Shown: in pieces, positions 10,201 through 19,429 of the stretch
Numbering within the stretch: the first letter of the stretch is position 1
Layout: each line of letters begins with the position of its first letter
DNA from: Intoshia linei
Taxonomy: Eukaryota > Orthonectida > Rhopaluridae
DNA length: 26,056 bases
Assembly (NCBI GenBank): GCA_001642005.1
Contig: LWCA01000484.1
Span: 1-26,056 of the forward strand
Direction: 5' to 3'
Translations under genes and position numbers: made by a program
Notes under the pieces: model-generated
Database searches by the model: none
What the model was told of the DNA's origin: nothing
The model's input: the letters and a program-made list of their open reading frames with translations, nothing else

Positions 10201-13200
10201 GTGGACTTTATAAAATTCTAAGACTGGTAGTTATTGAAATAAACGATAATACACACACTTACACAGACAAAAAAATCATATTATATAAGTAAGCATTATA
10301 ATTTCAAAAAGGTATATCTTCATTGTCAAAACCATAAATTACCATTTTATTTAAAAACAAAAAAACTTTTGATTACCTCGATATACATTATTGTTATAAT
10401 TTTATGAGTATCTACTAATAACTAAAATCTAGCTACTTTTTTTAAATGCCAATGGAATAGAATATATTAAAACCAATTTGGAAAATTTGTCAAATGTGAA
10501 TAATAAACAAGAAATGGATGATTTGATTGTAGGTATAATCTGCAATCTATCTTCTTGCAAGGTTAATCAATTTTATTAATTTTAGTTTATTCGGAACAAG
10601 GTTGTTGAAGTAGTTCAACGGTTGAACTGCTATGGACTAAAATTATAGTTCTTAAACTTTTTTGTATAGTACCCCAAACTTTTGATTTATTATTATCATT
10701 TTTAAAATAATAAATAGAATTCTAAGACAGATTTTTCCAATCATTTTTTGTAAAACATTTAAATCTGAAAAATTGTTATTTTCACTGTCTAAAAGTTATA
10801 CAACATTGTAATTCAACATCTGAAGCGAACATTTCATAGTTGTAAAATTGGAAATTTTTATTCAAGATGAGAAAACCGATTATTTTCTTAAAATTTGTAA
10901 AAATTTTCCTCCGAGTACATAACCCTTTTCAATGAAATACTTGCAAAAAAAATGTTGAACCATTAATATTTTTTGATATACATTTGTATATTTTGTATAG
11001 GAAGTAAAAATGGAAATATTTTTATCAATATTGGAAATTTTTATAAACACGTATTATTTTCCTGGAATGATGGACGCAATAAACATGGTAAAAGACAATT
11101 ATACTGGAAAACGAGTTTTGCATACATCTTTATCATTTCATCATTGTTTGGCTGCTATTCGGTTAGTTTTGTTTGATTTACACTGTATTTGAAAATTTAA
11201 TTGTAAATTTTAGAAATTTAAGTTCTGAAGTTAATGAAATACAAAATTATTTGAGAAATTATGAAAATTTTACAAAAAGTTTGTTGCGATTCATAGAAAA
11301 ATCTCTGTTAAAAGAAAGTGTAAATAATATTCTCGTAGAATACGTTACGTGTACTCTTCGAAATTTAACTTTTAATATTCTCAAGGGATCTAAAGGTCTT
11401 ACAGTCTATATTATAGATAAAACCTTAAAAAAGTCAAAATCAGGTAATATTATTATGATTAATATCCCAACGAAAAATATTAAAAATTAAAATTTGATTC
11501 TTTGGGGGGAAAATTGCTTGGAAAGTGATATAAATGTTTATATAGTAAAAAATATGCTTATAAATTTTATCATACAGGCTATAATTATAATTATATAAGG
11601 GTGTCAACTTAAATCCAACCATTTTTACTAAAAATCAAAATTTACCAACACTAAAAGGAATATTCCAGTTTTACAGAATTGCAGAGTATCCCATAAAAAC
11701 TCAATATCAGAAACAAAACAAAATGAAGTTCTCAAATAGAAAGATTAGTGATAAACAAGTTATTCCGGACGCATCAGATTCAATCAAAGTTTTCACGTGA
11801 AATCAACAGTTAATCTATATGGTGTAACTACCAAGGGTTTCCATAGTTTTTGATATTCCTTGCCTTCGTCAGTCGTAATTGTTTGAATTATACACTGTTT
11901 ACTTCTCTTTTTGCATGCCTGTTTCAGAAAATTCAGCCCTTCAAGCACGCAGGTTGGTAAATTGGGATTTTTCACATAAAAGGTTGGTAAAAGTGGGTTT
12001 TCCCCATAAAGGTTGGTAAAATTGGGATTTTTCCTTAGGGGTTTGTAAAAGTGGATTTTTAGTAAAAATGGTTGGGTTTAAGAATATTATCATTATATAA
12101 TTTAGCGACGTTAAAATCAAAAAATATTGACAAATCATATGATTCAAGTTCAACAAACAAAGAATTTGATAAATCAAACGATACTTTAGACTTATTAACA
12201 TCAAAACCAATTTTAGCCATGTTAATTCGATTACTATACCATTGTACTTTAACAGGCATACTTGAAGCGACTGCAGGAATAATTCAAAATTTAACCATAT
12301 GGAATAACTCATACATATCGCCAGTGATACGCGAAAATATTAGAATATTGAAGGGATTACCAATATTGGTAGAATTTATATCATTTACCGATATTAAATT
12401 AGTCGTAACTGCCATTTTAACCTTGAGAAATTTAGCCTACAATAATGATAATAAAAATTTAATTTTTAAATACTGTATTCGAACCATTATTGGTAAAATT
12501 CCTGAAAATTTACAATTAAAAAATGGCAATTCAAATCAAAATAATCATGATTATGCCAACTACATTGAATTAGTTGCGGCTATATTACGATTAACAAATC
12601 AATTGTCTAAAAAAAATTCAGAATGTGTTAAAGAATTAATGATTGAAAAAACTTTTGTTACTTTGAAAAATTTATCAAATAATACAGAAAAATCTTTTCC
12701 CGAAATTAATAAACTATGCAACAAAATTTTATTATCCATGTGGAAAATTAAGGAATTTCGAAATGAATATAAAGAAAATGGATTTGTAAATAACCGTAAA
12801 AATGATGTCAAAGGTATTTTAAAGAATGCTAATGATAATAATTCTTTGCAATTGACTAAATCAAATTCTTCTCAATTTAATCCTTTTAATGATACAGAAA
12901 ATTATTCTGAAAGACCTGTTGATGTTACCTCTACTATAAATGTAATTTGTTTTATTGGTATCAAATATTTATTTTCCTATTCCCGAAGGAATTAACTTCT
13001 GAAAATTAAAATTTCACTTTCCAAAAATTGTATTGGAAATTGGGTTTTAAATTTTTTTAACTTTAACATTATTAATTTTTTAAATAAACGATCAACACTC
13101 AACAACACTAACACACAAACATTGAATTTGATATAGGTAAAGGGATTTTACTGATATACATAATATAATGTGTGAGTAATCATATTACTATGTATTTATA

Positions 13201-13487
13201 ATGGTTTAATTCAATTTTATAGGACTCAATAAACAATTTTCAACCCAATATAGATAGACAAGTAACTTAATTTTTTTTAAAATAATATCTATAATTAGGC
13301 ATACAATAATTATGCGTTTACTCAATCACCATCCATTAAATCCAACACTTATTGTACTATAAAAGATACACCCAAAAAACTGAAAAAAAAACAAGAAAAT
13401 TTCAATTCATTGAATCATTTAAATATGCATGAACTTAAAGCAAAAATTTCAGATCGAAATGAAGAAAATAATAATGCTTGGGTTTAA
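7214..13487 (+). CDS. p120ctn: p120/delta-catenin family armadillo protein, 11 exons (874 aa)
   Basis: Proteins of this family bind the juxtamembrane tail of classical cadherins and regulate junction stability and Rho GTPases. Exons: 7214-7273, 7317-7405, 7472-7775, 7940-8019, 8343-8850, 10433-10561, 11001-11161, 11214-11443, 12106-12941, 13223-13261, 13299-13487; total 2625 nt, all phases consistent. The N-terminal 260 residues are Asn-rich and low-complexity. Armadillo repeats start at Trp265 (KWRNPVLAEIIEYL, then NAARYLQHISFRN) and run to about residue 730, with family hallmarks such as EVKMEI, CLAAIRNLSSE, ILEATAGIIQNL and LRNLAYNNDNKNLI. A lysine-rich loop (KTLKKSKSATLKSKNIDK, about 512-529) sits where p120 has its basic Rho/nuclear loop. 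The C-terminus is NNNAWV, a PDZ ligand like the S-W-V ends of delta-catenin and ARVCF. Several introns are tiny (37, 43, 52, 66 bp). The start follows an in-frame stop at 7199-7201. Confidence 0.88.
8851..10432 (+). other. Longest p120-catenin intron (1,582 bp), repeat-filled
   Basis: The donor is AAG|GTAACC and the acceptor AAATCTAG|CTACTT. The intron holds R1 copy c and two stretches resembling hAT-type ends: CAGCGCTTCTCAAC near 9078 and CAGTGGTTACCGATTGGGGT near 9682. No alternative exon was seen; small antisense frames near 9308-9592 are low-complexity. Confidence 0.6.
9840..10365 (-). repeat. Interspersed repeat R1, copy c, with short inverted right arm
   Basis: It matches the second half of the repeat: CCGTGAAGTCGTCACTTATT, TTGTGGTTTTGGCCTTGAAG, CAGAGTGTATATTTTTTTAA, GAAATGTGGACTTTATAAAA. 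At its right end TATATCTTCATTGTCAAAAC then CATAAATTACC is the reverse complement of its own earlier GGTAATTTGTGGTTTTGGCC segment at about 9991. The unit therefore carries inverted arms around the CATATTATATAAGTAAG centre. It lies inside a p120-catenin intron. Confidence 0.6.
11609..12081. mobile_element. TTAA-flanked MITE inside p120-catenin intron 8
   Basis: Near-perfect inverted ends of about 38 bp: left ATCCAACCATTTTTACTAAA, right (reverse complement) ACCCAACCATTTTTACTAAA, both flanked by TTAA (11609-11612 and 12078-12081). Subterminal GGTTGGTAAAA units fill the right end. TTAA borders suggest a piggyBac-type target, though the terminal bases differ from the usual CCC start. The right end lies only 24 bp from the splice acceptor at 12104-12105, so the insertion defines most of this 662-bp intron. 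A 60-codon antisense frame inside is probably incidental. Confidence 0.65.
11945..12080 (+). repeat. Four tandem units of about 33 bp, GGTTGGTAAA type
   Basis: Units start AGGTTGGTAAATTGGGATTT, AGGTTGGTAAAAGTGGGTTT, AGGTTGGTAAAATTGGGATT and GGGTTTGTAAAAGTGGATTT, separated by TTCACATAAA- or CCCCATAAA-like linkers. They lie within the right half of the TTAA-flanked element. Related units recur at about 14630-14830. Confidence 0.6.
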
Positions 13488-13509
13488 GCTTTATTGTTCT
13501 ATTTTAATG

Positions 13510-13515
13510 AATAAA
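13510..13515 (+). terminator. Poly(A) signal AATAAA of the p120-catenin gene
   Basis: AATAAA lies 23 bp after the TAA stop at 13485-13487, a normal spacing if the 3' untranslated region is very short. It supports the terminal exon ending in A-W-V. Confidence 0.6.
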
Positions 13516-15344
13516 ATTATTTTGAAATTCATTAATTAATTCTTACATTCATTTAATAATGTGTTCAATTATAATGACTACTTTTATAAAGTGAATTGTT
13601 TATGTTAGAGTCCTGTAACGCAAAAGTAAGCCCGTTGGAAAATACAGAAGTTTGACAAAATTTTTTAGCGTTACACTGCTGGAGTAAAAACATTTCGCCT
13701 CAATATAAAAAAACACATTCTGAAATAATTTATTGAAATATAATTGTAGCCCGTCATATGCCCCCTAGCCACGTCCCTGGGTCGGATATGTCGATATTAT
13801 ATAACAGTGACCACCAAACTACTGCCTGAAATTGAATTTTACCGGCCCGCCAATTACAAAATGCACCGGTGATATCTTACAAATTATCATATATCATCGA
13901 CTTAGATTATAAATATATACTATCGAGTCGATAGTATCGATTTGTCATTTCTAGATCATGAGAAACTTATTAATTCATTGACTTAAATTTTAAATTGCAA
14001 TTTAATGTACCGTCATATATATTTTCCATTTGGCTTTATGTTATTTCATTGATTTTATTAAGTTTGAGGTTTATTCAATTAATAAATATTTAATTTTTTT
14101 GAATTTATTTAATCATATTTTAAATAAAAATTTAAGATCGTAGTTACTAATTATTAATTTTTTTCAGAGATGATATACGACGATATAATTTTTAAAAAGA
14201 TGAAAATTTGAAAAATGTAAAGTAGAGTCTAGATCGAAGGTGCACAACGTGCGGCCGTGAGCAATAAATCTGATCATAATGCAATATATCATTTTACTTC
14301 AAATTGAAAAGTTAAACTGAGATTTTATTCAAGATCTATTTAAAATATTTTAATCAAAAAGTTACATTCTTGACTTAGTCCCAGTTTCTCAAATTTTGGC
14401 GAAGGGCACACAAAATCAAGTCAGTCACTGATATCTTTTTTTATGTCATTATTATTATTTACATATTTTTTTGTTTTCCACTCTAATGTATCAACAAATC
14501 AGTTTTTAATAGAACTTTTTCCTGTTATCCAATTATTATTTATTATTTACCGAAAATTAATCAATAATTTTTTTTAAATCAGGGTTTTTATTATGGAATT
14601 AGTCGGTAGAATTATTGTTCTAATAATTTGGTAAAATGGGATTTTTTATAAAAATATAGGTAAAAGCTATTTTTTTCGTTAAGGGTTAGTAAAATTTGGT
14701 TTTTTCTTTTGGAATTAGATACGGTCGTTTTTATTCTAAAACTTTGATAAAAATGAATTTTTAAAAAAAATATTGGTAAAAAAAGATTTCTTCCTTAAGG
14801 GTTGGTAAAATTATGGTTTTTTCTCATAAAATTATATTAAATTAAATGATTTAATGAAATATGTTGAAAATTGTAGATTCGCCTACAATCATCTAAATTT
14901 TCGTATTCACCCCTTGGGGTGACCAGTCACCCTATAAGAAGCACTGCATTAATCCTACTATTGCTATTTATTCCGATTCAGATAAATGACAAATAAGTGT
15001 TAATATATGAGTGATATAAAGATTAATTTTAATTGAAAATTATTATTAAACTTGCTGATATTAAAATTTAAAGAAAATTATTTTATTAAACCTAAAATTT
15101 AGGTCCAGACTCTGGACTCTAGAGTAAACTTTCTCAATGTCGAAGTAAATTTTGTGCGGCCGTAGTATCAATGAGAAACGTAGCATTGTGGCTGAATTGG
15201 TGGAAAGATTGTGAAATTTGGAAAAGATGTTCAATGTCAGATTGATATATAAAATGTAAAACAAAATATAATTGTTATTTTTAGTATCCCCTTTAAATTT
15301 CCCTGTAGAATCAGCTTTATAAAATATTAATATACTAACCAAGA
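13516..15344. other. Gene-free spacer with degraded transposon pieces
   Basis: No gene was found. The stretch is more GC-rich around 13735-13960 than its surroundings (GCCCGTCATATGCCCCCTAG, TACCGGCCCGCC), which looks like an old hAT-type insertion. Two copies of GTGCGGCCGT occur at about 14250 and 15156. Between 14382 (CAGTTTCTCAAATTTTGGCG) and 14946 (reverse complement CAGTGCTTCTTATAGGGTGA) the ends resemble a non-autonomous hAT element, but I saw no clean 8-bp target duplication. A small inverted pair TGTAACGC / GCGTTACA flanks 13614-13675. Confidence 0.4.
14630..14830 (+). repeat. Degenerate GGTAAAA-TTTTT repeats, related to the intron MITE
   Basis: Repeating units with GGTAAAATGGGATTTTTTAT, GGGTTAGTAAAATTTGGTTT and AAGGGTTGGTAAAATTATGG resemble the tandem units at 11945-12080. 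This is probably an older relative of that element's right end. Confidence 0.45.
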
Positions 15345-15605
15345 AGAGATAATATTTATGATTTTAAAATCCGTATCAGAGTATATATTTTTTGAAATTC
15401 TCAAACTCGTTAGATTTTCAAAAAAGGACAATAGGGCTTTTTTACCCGTAAGGTGTAAGTTTGGGAAGTTGAAATTTAGGAAATTTAGTTTGGGAGGTTT
15501 GCTAGCACGCCCGAAAAAAGCTGTATTTGAAATGTGGACTTTATAAAATTCTAAAACTGGCACACACAAACAAAAATCGCTTAGCATATTATATAAGTTA
15601 GGGGT
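15345..15605 (-). repeat. Interspersed repeat R1, copy d (partial)
   Basis: It shares ATTTATGATTTTAAAATCCG then TATCAGAGTATATA, GGGCTTTTTTACCCGTAAGG, and GAAATGTGGACTTTATAAAA with copies b, c and e, and ends at CATATTATATAAGTTAG, the same terminus or centre seen in copies c and e. Only the second half of the repeat is present. Confidence 0.6.
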
Positions 15606-15667
15606 CCTTACTAACATAATATGCTTACTAAAGACTGAAACATTATGTATAATACATTGTATAAACA

Positions 15668-15673
15668 TTTATT
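15668..15673 (-). terminator. Poly(A) signal AATAAA (minus strand)
   Basis: TTTATT on the plus strand reads AATAAA on the minus strand, 26 bp downstream of the stop codon of the 528-residue gene ending at 15699. Confidence 0.5.
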
Positions 15674-15698
15674 TTAAATAGAATTAACTTAATAACCT

Positions 15699-17285
15699 CT
15701 ATATTATATTTGTGGGTTCCATAATTAAATTTGATTCATTTTTATGTGCATCAGATTCCTTTCTAGGGGATGATTGTAAACGGCGTAATTCGGTTCCTTC
15801 AGTCTTGATATAATTATTAAACGTCCTGACTTGATTTTTATCCAATGCTTGAGACTCGGTAATTGAAAGATGATCATTGAGACATTTGTACCACTGCATA
15901 ATTTTTTGTCGAAACCATGTACATTCTTGATAACCATTACCGGTAGTTATTGTGTTGATGTATAAATTTTTTATAAAATTTTTTCGATCAATTCCTTCTT
16001 CCATGTCTCTTAAATCTGTACAATCCGCTTCATTTGTACATTGAAAAATACAATCAGGAACATGTGGTTCACATTCTACTAATCCAAACTTATCCGAAAT
16101 TATGTAGTCCTTTTCAACTTTTCCTAAAGTTTCAATATGAACTTCGACATAATTTGAGTTTATACATATCAGTGCTTCAATAGGTAAAAAATTCTTTACA
16201 TATTTTAATGGAAGTTGAGCAATTTTGCAAGCTATAACCAAAACATCGCTATATATATTGTTTTTCATTACTATTCCATTCAAATAACATTTTTTATTAT
16301 CATTCTTTTTAAAATTTTTCTCGAGTTTTAGAAATTGTAAATATACAAGGCTTTGTACAAATACCTTTAATCTCATCAATATCTTTAAAGAAGAGACTAA
16401 ATTGCGTCTGGCAATAATAATATCAATAAAATAAGTCGCTATGCCGTCAAGGTATATTTTAAATCTGTTAAATTTAAAGAATCCAATTGTATCTTGAAAC
16501 AAATTAAACCAATCTTGATTTGAAGCATTAACACAATTTCTCTTAATTCTGCAAAATAAATCCAGCGGTGCATAATAATTTATTTGACAGTAATCCAAAT
16601 TCAACTCCATGTCGTTTACCACGGCATTCTTGTATTTATTTTGACAAGATGATATGTATTCACCAAGTTGCGTAGACAAGGAATTTTCATAAATTTGCGA
16701 AATTGGCATATATGAATTATTATTGTTCATACCATGTTCATCTTTTGGTTCAGGATCAGTATATTTCGAAGATTTGAATTTATAAAAATCTTTGCGCAGA
16801 AAAGTGTCGATGCTACAAAATTGAATTCTCGCGAGCTTTCGTTGAATCTTTTCACTTGATTTAACTTTTTTATCAATAAATTCCTGGTTAAACGATTTTC
16901 TATTAATATTATAGCAATCATGGCAAGTACATTCTTTATCAGTGTAAAAATATTTTCCTCTATTCGTCTTTATTGTTTTATTGAATTTATTTAAAAGAAT
17001 ATTGTATTTAATCCTTTCTATTGACATTGAATCAATTCTAATTAGTCCCATATCTTTCAAAGTATCATCAATTTTGGCTTTGGTATATAAATCGTTGCAT
17101 TTAGTTTCATCGTCATTATTTTGATTAAATCCTAATGCATGATCTAATATGCATGTAATTTTTTCTATTGATGCATCAATGTCATTAGAATTTATTGACT
17201 CTGGTTTATTTTGACTTGGTCCAAGGTAGTTTTTACTGTGGCAGCAATCATTATTTCCTTTACTAAATTTTCCGAGATATTGCAT
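15699..17285 (-). CDS. Intronless gene, uncharacterised Cys-containing protein (528 aa)
   Basis: I do not recognise this protein. It is the longest uninterrupted reading frame in the window, in very AT-rich DNA, which by itself supports a real gene. The first 100 residues are Asn/Asp-rich and probably disordered. Residues 119-124 read CTCHDC, and C405, C412, C416 and C422 form a second cluster (CIFQCTNEADC), so metal binding is possible. Residues 230-390 are mostly helical: YYAPLDLFCRIKRNC, then YFIDIIIARRNLVSSLKIL, and NIYSDVLVIACKIAQLPL. The last segment faintly recalls a cyclin-box helix, but I see no diagnostic residues and do not call it. The C-terminal 45 residues are polar (QSSPRKESDAHKNES). 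No signal peptide is seen. A poly(A) signal follows 26 bp after the stop. Confidence 0.7.
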   Translation of the reverse strand: MQYLGKFSKGNNDCCHSKNYLGPSQNKPESINSNDIDASIEKITCILDHALGFNQNNDDETKCNDLYTKAKIDDTLKDMGLIRIDSMSIERIKYNILLNKFNKTIKTNRGKYFYTDKECTCHDCYNINRKSFNQEFIDKKVKSSEKIQRKLARIQFCSIDTFLRKDFYKFKSSKYTDPEPKDEHGMNNNNSYMPISQIYENSLSTQLGEYISSCQNKYKNAVVNDMELNLDYCQINYYAPLDLFCRIKRNCVNASNQDWFNLFQDTIGFFKFNRFKIYLDGIATYFIDIIIARRNLVSSLKILMRLKVFVQSLVYLQFLKLEKNFKKNDNKKCYLNGIVMKNNIYSDVLVIACKIAQLPLKYVKNFLPIEALICINSNYVEVHIETLGKVEKDYIISDKFGLVECEPHVPDCIFQCTNEADCTDLRDMEEGIDRKNFIKNLYINTITTGNGYQECTWFRQKIMQWYKCLNDHLSITESQALDKNQVRTFNNYIKTEGTELRRLQSSPRKESDAHKNESNLIMEPTNII

Positions 17286-17388
17286 ATTCTATAATTTTTT
17301 AAATTAAAATACATTCATTAATTGCATAATGATAATTAATCTGTGACCACCTTTTAAGATAAAAATTTATAATGAATATATTATGTAG

Positions 17389-17870
17389 ATGTTGCATAGA
17401 ATGTATAAATTTCATGGATTAGTCCTAAAATGTGTAAAATTTTCATTTATATTTTAATTTAAGTTTAATTTTGGGTTTTAGAAATTTTTTTTGAACCATA
17501 CTTTTAAGGGAATTTAAGATTTTTTTTTGAACCAAACTTTCAATATGGGTTTCTTAGAAATTTTTTTAATCAAACTTTCAAGGAGTTTTTAAGATTTTTT
17601 TTGAACCATACTTTGTGGAGGTTTTAGGAAATCATTTTTGAACTTTAATGGTGTTTTTTTATAAAAATTTTTTCGAACCAAATTTTAAAGAGTTTTTAGG
17701 AAAGTTTAGTTCAAAAAAATTTCTAAAAAACCACCTTGAAAGTTCGGTTCAAAAAAAATCCTAAAAACCCCCTTAAAATTTGGATCGAAAACTATTATAA
17801 AGAAACCCATAAAATTTGGTTCAAAAAAAAATAAAATATAAATGAATATTTTACACATTCTATACGACAT
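17389..17870. mobile_element. Foldback element with inverted arrays of short repeats
   Basis: The outer arms match: TGTGTAAAATTTTCATTTAT at 17431 pairs with the reverse complement of 17832-17857, and ATGTTGCATAGAATGT at 17389 pairs with 17857-17870 after a 27-bp offset. Between them, the left half has several 45-60 bp units of the form TTTTGAACCAAACTTTCAA then GGGTTTTTAGAAATTTT. The right half carries the same units inverted (TTGAAAGTTCGGTTCAAAAA, CCTAAAAACCCCCTTAAAAT), with the switch near 17700. The whole could form a long branched hairpin. There is no coding capacity. Confidence 0.6.
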
Positions 17871-19429
17871 ATACAGTCAAAATCTCATTTAACGAAAATG
17901 GAAAAACGTTAAAATGGCATACTCGTTAAATGAATTTAACGAAAATATTAGAAATGTAAAAATAACCATAGATTACGATGAATTTATTTATATTGACCCA
18001 TAATATTAATGATTCCCTTCTATTCTGTATTCTGTACGAATGGCCCACTGTAATAAAACAATTATTAATAAAAAGGATTTGAAATTTTAAGTGGGAAGAG
18101 TGATTAAATATGAAATAAATTAACATTTTACGCATTTTATTATATTTATGAATAAATTAAAGTTAAATTACCTTAAATCTTTGTTGAAATCAGTATTAAA
18201 AATCAGTATCAGTATTTTAAAATCAAATGAGATTGTAAATAAAATAATTAAAATGTACTGAGCATTGAAATATTACAAGCTGTGGTTAAATGTATGTTTT
18301 TTATCCTTAGATCAAAAACAACAAAATACTATTTTGTTATATATAATTGTTTATCTATTTTGAAAATAGATAAACAATTAGATAATTATAAAATAAACCA
18401 TAGTACCAAATTGATTATAATCAATAATTATTAATTGAAACATAATTACTGTATTGTATTATTAACAACAATAATAATATTATTTTAGATTATTAAAATA
18501 TTATACTTATCGTAATGTGATAATTATCCCTTCTAATAGAAAAATAATTACACTGGTAATTAAACGCATAGTAATATATCAAAGACAGGGATTGAAACCG
18601 ATTCAAAAAATCGACGTCGACTCGTAAATATTTTATTAAAAATCCTAATAAAGCTATAATTCACCTTATATATACTGTACAGGAAAGATTGGCTTGCCAT
18701 AGTTCGTTTAGTAAATAATTTTAGTGTCAAATATTTCCAGCTTTAATTTTATAGACAATTCAAATTTACATTGACTTGTTTCATAAAAGATTGGCAAGCC
18801 AAAAAAAAATTTTGGCTTAAAGTTCTAAAAATATTAGTAAAATGAAATAAAATATGAAAATTTCTTAGTATCAATTTTTTTCAATCCAAATATCAAAAAT
18901 CTGGAGCCTACCTTATATCACTTTTCTTAATCGTGAGTTCACTTAAAAAAATGGATCTCATAATTTTATTTAATCTTTAAATTTTTTTAATATTTCCTAA
19001 TTCGCTATTTACATAAAATCAAATCTATTTTTTACAATTATATACCAATTAGTTAGTGAGAAATATACCATTAAAAATTTAAAATTTTGACAAGGATATA
19101 TAATGAAAGTTGGTGCCAATAGTTTATAGTGGCTAATTTCTAAAGATTTGAAGCAAATATTCATGATGTAAAAATAATGTGTAATTAGGAATCCTAAGAA
19201 GTGGAGTAATAATCATATCATATTATGATTATTATGAATGAAAATTGAATGAAAAAATGTATTACTAACTTCATTCATAAATATATAAAATTTCAATTTT
19301 TTTGGACAAAATGATGCTTTATAACAGAAATCTTGTCAATTGTGATCTTGATTTTGCTGCAAATAGTCCTGGAGCTGAAAAAGATTGTTCTCATTAATTA
19401 ATAATATAATATGATACCAAATAACAAAA
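17871..19429. other. Gene-free AT-rich spacer
   Basis: No gene was seen. ACAGTCAAAATCTCATTTAA then CGAAA at about 17873 resembles a pogo/mariner-type end, with a possible partner AAATGAGATT near 18225, but the match is short. At 18687-18800 an 11-bp inverted pair (TTGGCTTGCCA / TGGCAAGCCAA) frames about 100 bp. The remainder is A/T runs. Confidence 0.3.
18344..18380. repeat. Perfect 37-nt palindrome
   Basis: TAATTGTTTATCTATTTT, a single G, then AAAATAGATAAACAATTA: two 18-nt arms match without mismatch around a one-base centre. It lies between genes with no obvious owner and is not a typical transposon end. Confidence 0.75.

Noticed and set aside
11793-11975. 60-codon minus-strand frame inside the intronic MITE
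   Set aside because: It looked slightly protein-like, but it is short, lies wholly inside a non-autonomous element and has no recognisable transposase motif.
11941-12312. 123-codon minus-strand frame across the MITE and exon 9
   Set aside because: It runs through tandem repeats and then antisense to the armadillo coding sequence, giving low-complexity Asn/Leu-rich sequence.
12942-12995. p120-catenin ending at a stop at 12995
   Set aside because: The reading after 12941 is unlike the family, while splicing at GTAATT leads in phase to two more exons and an A-W-V terminus followed by a poly(A) signal.
15061-15668. Minus-strand frames of 93 and 113 codons
   Set aside because: Mostly inside or beside repeat R1 copy d and equally open in other copies of the repeat; no domain visible.
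17460-17840. CRISPR-like direct repeats
   Set aside because: Units vary in length and sequence, reverse orientation midway and lie in a eukaryotic genome; a foldback element fits better.
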